A DNA stretch of 64,000 bases, from positions 5,231,501-5,295,500 of the forward strand of contig NZ_CP109583.1 of the NCBI RefSeq assembly GCF_036250755.1, in the 5' to 3' direction. The number at the start of each line of letters is the position of its first letter. The stretch's first letter is position 1. The notes below the pieces were generated by a model. That model saw only the letters and a program-made list of their open reading frames with translations. It was not told the origin of the DNA and did not search any database. Shown here piece after piece: positions 61,407 to 64,000 of the stretch. Source of the DNA: Streptomyces uncialis (GTDB lineage: Bacteria; Actinomycetota; Actinomycetes; Streptomycetales; Streptomycetaceae). The position numbers were made by a program, and so were the translations under genes.

Positions 61407-62639
61407 TCAGGCGATGAGCAGGCAGGAGTCCCAAGCGGATCGAGGCGGGGTGGTGGTGCTGGGCGCGATGAGCGCCAGGGCGACACCGGCAGCACCGTCG
61501 AGCAGGCCAGGATCTCCGCTCCCGAGTGCCCCGCCCGCTGGGAGGATCTTGTCCAGGAGCGCCGGGATCGCGGCGCGTATCCGGTCCACGGTCGTGGCAT
61601 GGGCGTCGTCGGCGACACGGGCGGCGAGGTGGGCAAGCCCCGCGAAGCCGTGGCAGAGGCCGTCGTCCGTGATGACCTTGAGTTGGTCGGCGTCAGCGAG
61701 GGCGGCCACGAGGGCGTTCTCCGCCCGGATGCGGCGGCGGGTATCGCCGAGGGCGAGCCCGGCAAGCTGCTGAGCACGGGCGAGGCCGGCGGTCCCGTAG
61801 CACCAGGACGGTCGCCGGGGCGCGGACAAGGTGACTCGGCAGGTCCGTAGTTCGTCCCGGGTGATCCAGCACGGCCACGCCGGACCGGGCCTGTTCTCCC
61901 AGCGGTCCAGCCACGCCACAATGGTGCGCATCGCCGCGTGGTGCCCGCTCACGACGGTGCCGCGCCGGGCAGCCAGGGCCAAGAAGGCGAGTACGCCGCC
62001 GATGCCGTGCGCCATGCCGTGGTTGGCGTGGCCGCCGGGGAAGAGGTCGTCCGGGTTGCCCGAGGGGCCGGTTTCCGTCCACCAGCCGGGCAGGGCCTCG
62101 TCCTGGTCGGTCAGTGGTTCGGTGAGGCGTACACAGTAGTCGAGCACGGCACGAGTCGTGGTGCCGTCGGGGCTGCGGTGTAGAAGATGGGCCCCGTACC
62201 CGGTGAGCCCTCGGATGACGTCGAACTCAGCGAGCTGCGGTAGCCGTCCGGCGTCGATACGGCGGTGAGCGGCCTCCAGACGACGGCCGATGTCGATCAT
62301 GATCTGCTGGTCTAGCGATTCCAGGGCACTCTGGTAGGCCCCGGGTAGGTGGTCCGCCGCGCAGGCCAGGGCATGGGCGAGGGCGGGAGCCCCGTAGAAG
62401 GGGTGGCTGTCAGGACCGCTGGTGAGGGGTTGGCGGGAGGCGGCGGCGAGCCAGTCGTGAGCGCGCTGCCACGGTCCGAGGCCCCGCGCGGCCCGTTCGA
62501 TGTGCAGGAGCGCGATGCCGGGAGGGCCGTAGGCCAGGTGCTGCCCGTACGCGGGCACGGCCCAGGACCGGGGCACATCGGGATCGGCGAGTTGGGACGC
62601 GATGGCGTCGGCTAGGTCGAGGGCCGGGTGGGCGGTCAT
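61407..62639 (-). CDS. lanC: LanC-type lanthionine cyclase
   Basis: A 410-residue zinc cyclase that adds Cys thiols to dehydroamino acids to form thioether rings. GHANHGMAHGIGG is the characteristic helix motif with its catalytic His. The zinc ligands are in SWCYGTAG (Cys) and LCHGFAG (Cys-His). The alpha/alpha toroid repeats are complete. The ATG overlaps the LanB stop (ATGA), with GGGGAGG upstream, so dehydration and cyclisation enzymes are made together. Confidence 0.92.
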   Translation of the reverse strand: MTAHPALDLADAIASQLADPDVPRSWAVPAYGQHLAYGPPGIALLHIERAARGLGPWQRAHDWLAAASRQPLTSGPDSHPFYGAPALAHALACAADHLPGAYQSALESLDQQIMIDIGRRLEAAHRRIDAGRLPQLAEFDVIRGLTGYGAHLLHRSPDGTTTRAVLDYCVRLTEPLTDQDEALPGWWTETGPSGNPDDLFPGGHANHGMAHGIGGVLAFLALAARRGTVVSGHHAAMRTIVAWLDRWENRPGPAWPCWITRDELRTCRVTLSAPRRPSWCYGTAGLARAQQLAGLALGDTRRRIRAENALVAALADADQLKVITDDGLCHGFAGLAHLAARVADDAHATTVDRIRAAIPALLDKILPAGGALGSGDPGLLDGAAGVALALIAPSTTTPPRSAWDSCLLIA

Positions 62640-64000
62640 GATTGCCTCCCCTTTGTACGAGCGGTCCAGGCGAGAGCGGCAGCGCGCGCCAGGTAGAGGC
62701 AGACCTCTTCCTCGGGGAAGTTCACCGCGACATGCCGCACGAAGTGGACGTGCAAGAGGGACGTCAGAACGTCATCGACGGCGATTCCCCGGGTGTCCGG
62801 GCCCGGCAGATGGGGCCGGTAGTCGGCGAGGGCCGCGTCCCGTTCCGCCCACCCGGACACGATGGCGTCCCCGCCCGGTGCTCCGCGCAGCGCCGCCCAT
62901 TCGTCGCGGGGGTCGGCCAGCCGTACGGCCTCCGTGAATTGCGGGCGCGGTACGGGCACGGGAGCCGTCGGTGGAATGTGGTCGACCAGCCACCGCATCC
63001 CGGCTTCCGTGCTTCCGAGGAAGGCGGAGACGATGGCGACGGTGTGCGCCACCACTAGGGCACGTCGGTCGGGACGCTGCCGCTGCACGAACTGCGTCAC
63101 CACGGCACCTGAGTCGGCCCGGAAGACCTCTTCGGCAGCCTCCCACGCCGCTCCGGAACCCCAGCGGCCCATCTCGCGGTACGAGGTCGGATAGCGCAGA
63201 TCGGCAAGCAGGCTGGCCCGGCGCAGTTCGTCGGCCCACTCGCTCACCGCACGGGCGGTCTCGCCGAAGGCGTCCGGATGGGGGAGGGCGATACGGAGGC
63301 GGAGGTGCTGGGCCGGGTCGCGGAAGCGGATGAACCACCAGGGTGGGTTGCCGAGCTGCTCCAGCAGGCCGGGCAGGTGCTGGGCGAGCACGGTGTCCTG
63401 ACGGCGGGCATCTCCGTACAGGGCGGCCAGTAGCACGGAAGAGGTCGCTGGCGGCTGCATCTGTGCTGGCGAGAGTGCACGAGCAAGGGTCGGGGCGGGC
63501 AGGGGCGGCCACGCTGTCGGTCGTACCGCCTTGAGGGGCACGACGATCTCGTGGGCGCGCCCGTCGCACCAGCCGTACCCCTCCGGGGCTTCGACGAGCA
63601 CGGCGGTGTGCGCACGGTCGAGGTGCTGGCGGAGCAGCGTTCGGTGACCGAGCTCGTCAAGGTCGAGGAAGAGGTACTGGTCCCCCTCCACGAGATAGAC
63701 CTGCCGCGGCAGCCGCCGTCGGACCCGCCAGTCGGCCAGAGCCGCCTCCCACTCGGCGCCGCTGGCCAGCTCCGAGGATTCGAGCCGCCAGCGCGCCGGA
63801 GCCAGCACGGTACGTCCGTAGCGGAGACGCGGAAGGAACGGCATCGCCGCGGCGACGCCCCAGTCGAAGACGGTGACTTGCGCACACTGGGCACGGGACA
63901 GCTCGGTGAGAAACCGCGCCAGCGGCGGGGTGTGCGTGCGCAGGTTCAGCGCGTTCATCCCCACCGCTTCGACGCGGTGGCCCCGCTCGGGGGCGGCCAG
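62636..64000 (-). CDS. lanB: class I lanthipeptide dehydratase LanB, C-terminal portion (N-terminus off window)
   Basis: 454 residues of a LanB enzyme, open to the window edge. Residues near the right edge (RTHTPPLARFLTELSRAQCAQ through VYLVEGDQYLFLDLDELGH) belong to the glutamylation domain, and VLLAALYGDARRQDTVLAQHLPGLL...WWFIRFRDP...HLRLRI opens the SpaB_C elimination domain. LanB glutamylates and then eliminates Ser/Thr using glutamyl-tRNA. The N-terminal 400-600 residues and probably the precursor gene lie beyond 64000. Confidence 0.9.
   Translation of the reverse strand: MAAPERGHRVEAVGMNALNLRTHTPPLARFLTELSRAQCAQVTVFDWGVAAAMPFLPRLRYGRTVLAPARWRLESSELASGAEWEAALADWRVRRRLPRQVYLVEGDQYLFLDLDELGHRTLLRQHLDRAHTAVLVEAPEGYGWCDGRAHEIVVPLKAVRPTAWPPLPAPTLARALSPAQMQPPATSSVLLAALYGDARRQDTVLAQHLPGLLEQLGNPPWWFIRFRDPAQHLRLRIALPHPDAFGETARAVSEWADELRRASLLADLRYPTSYREMGRWGSGAAWEAAEEVFRADSGAVVTQFVQRQRPDRRALVVAHTVAIVSAFLGSTEAGMRWLVDHIPPTAPVPVPRPQFTEAVRLADPRDEWAALRGAPGGDAIVSGWAERDAALADYRPHLPGPDTRGIAVDDVLTSLLHVHFVRHVAVNFPEEEVCLYLARAAALAWTARTKGRQS

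Larger units (their letters stand above)
50137..64000. mobile_element. integrated element 2 at tRNA-Thr (right end not in window)
   Basis: A tRNA gene is followed by a convergent tyrosine integrase, an XRE regulator, an Xis-like protein, a DUF3631 ATPase, DUF2637, MobC and a relaxase. This is a mobilizable integrative element module: a relaxase pathway, no FtsK/TraB seen. I found no second copy of the tRNA 3' end up to 64000, so the border is unknown, and the lanthipeptide operon from 58126 onward may be inside or outside. Confidence 0.7.

Noticed and set aside
58126..64000. Second copy of the tRNA-Thr 3' end (attR of element 2)
   Set aside because: Reading for GGTTCGAATCC found no match in this interval; the site must lie beyond the window or use a shorter core.

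Overview
The window is very GC-rich actinobacterial DNA and reads as a Streptomyces chromosome. Supporting this are the bldG/apgA developmental pair, the ssd-tadABC-pilin-tadE locus, an MFS-Tmk fusion next to topA and a DNA polymerase III delta' gene, ATGA/GTGA/TTGA stop-start overlaps, and many GTG or TTG starts.

Three kinds of region alternate. (1) Backbone: an alpha/beta hydrolase and a holin-like gene (1-1405), then nhaA, acs, a carbonic anhydrase, a deacetylase-like lipoprotein, a CooC/MinD-type ATPase, a Fic-like protein, a HAD phosphatase, ssd with a Tad/Flp pilus operon, a DEAD/DEAH helicase, bldG-apgA, hppA, a methyltransferase, topA, tmk, holB, a secreted peptidase and tRNA-Thr (11594-50210). 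(2) Integrated element 1 (1638-11609, about 9.95 kb) sits in the 3' end of nhaA between two perfect 21-bp direct repeats. It carries an integrase, a putative excisionase, an SF3/D5-like ATPase, two small unknown genes, a divergent GntR/UTRA regulator with twin operators, a nucleoside deaminase and an AT-richer HNH gene. It has no transfer gene. Its left 3 kb is gene-free and is a mosaic of at least eight different families of 7-9 bp repeats with long hairpins and a 181-bp inverted repeat. (3) Integrated element 2 starts at tRNA-Thr (50137). It holds an integrase, XRE regulator, excisionase, DUF3631-type ATPase, DUF2637 membrane protein, MobC and relaxase, and is followed by a class I FxLD-type lanthipeptide operon (LanB, LanC, PCMT-type methyltransferase, unknown TPR-like protein). 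That operon runs off the right edge. The right attachment site was not seen, so whether the lanthipeptide genes are cargo is an inference.

The most unusual signal is the repeat system. Each array in element 1 has its own short unit in both orientations, and several are anchored by the same word, CTGACCTGCG. This exact 10-mer occurs six times in element 1 and again beside a repeat array in the otherwise unrelated element 2. I read this as a recognition system of actinobacterial mobile elements (transfer, replication or regulation). Its function cannot be settled from sequence alone.
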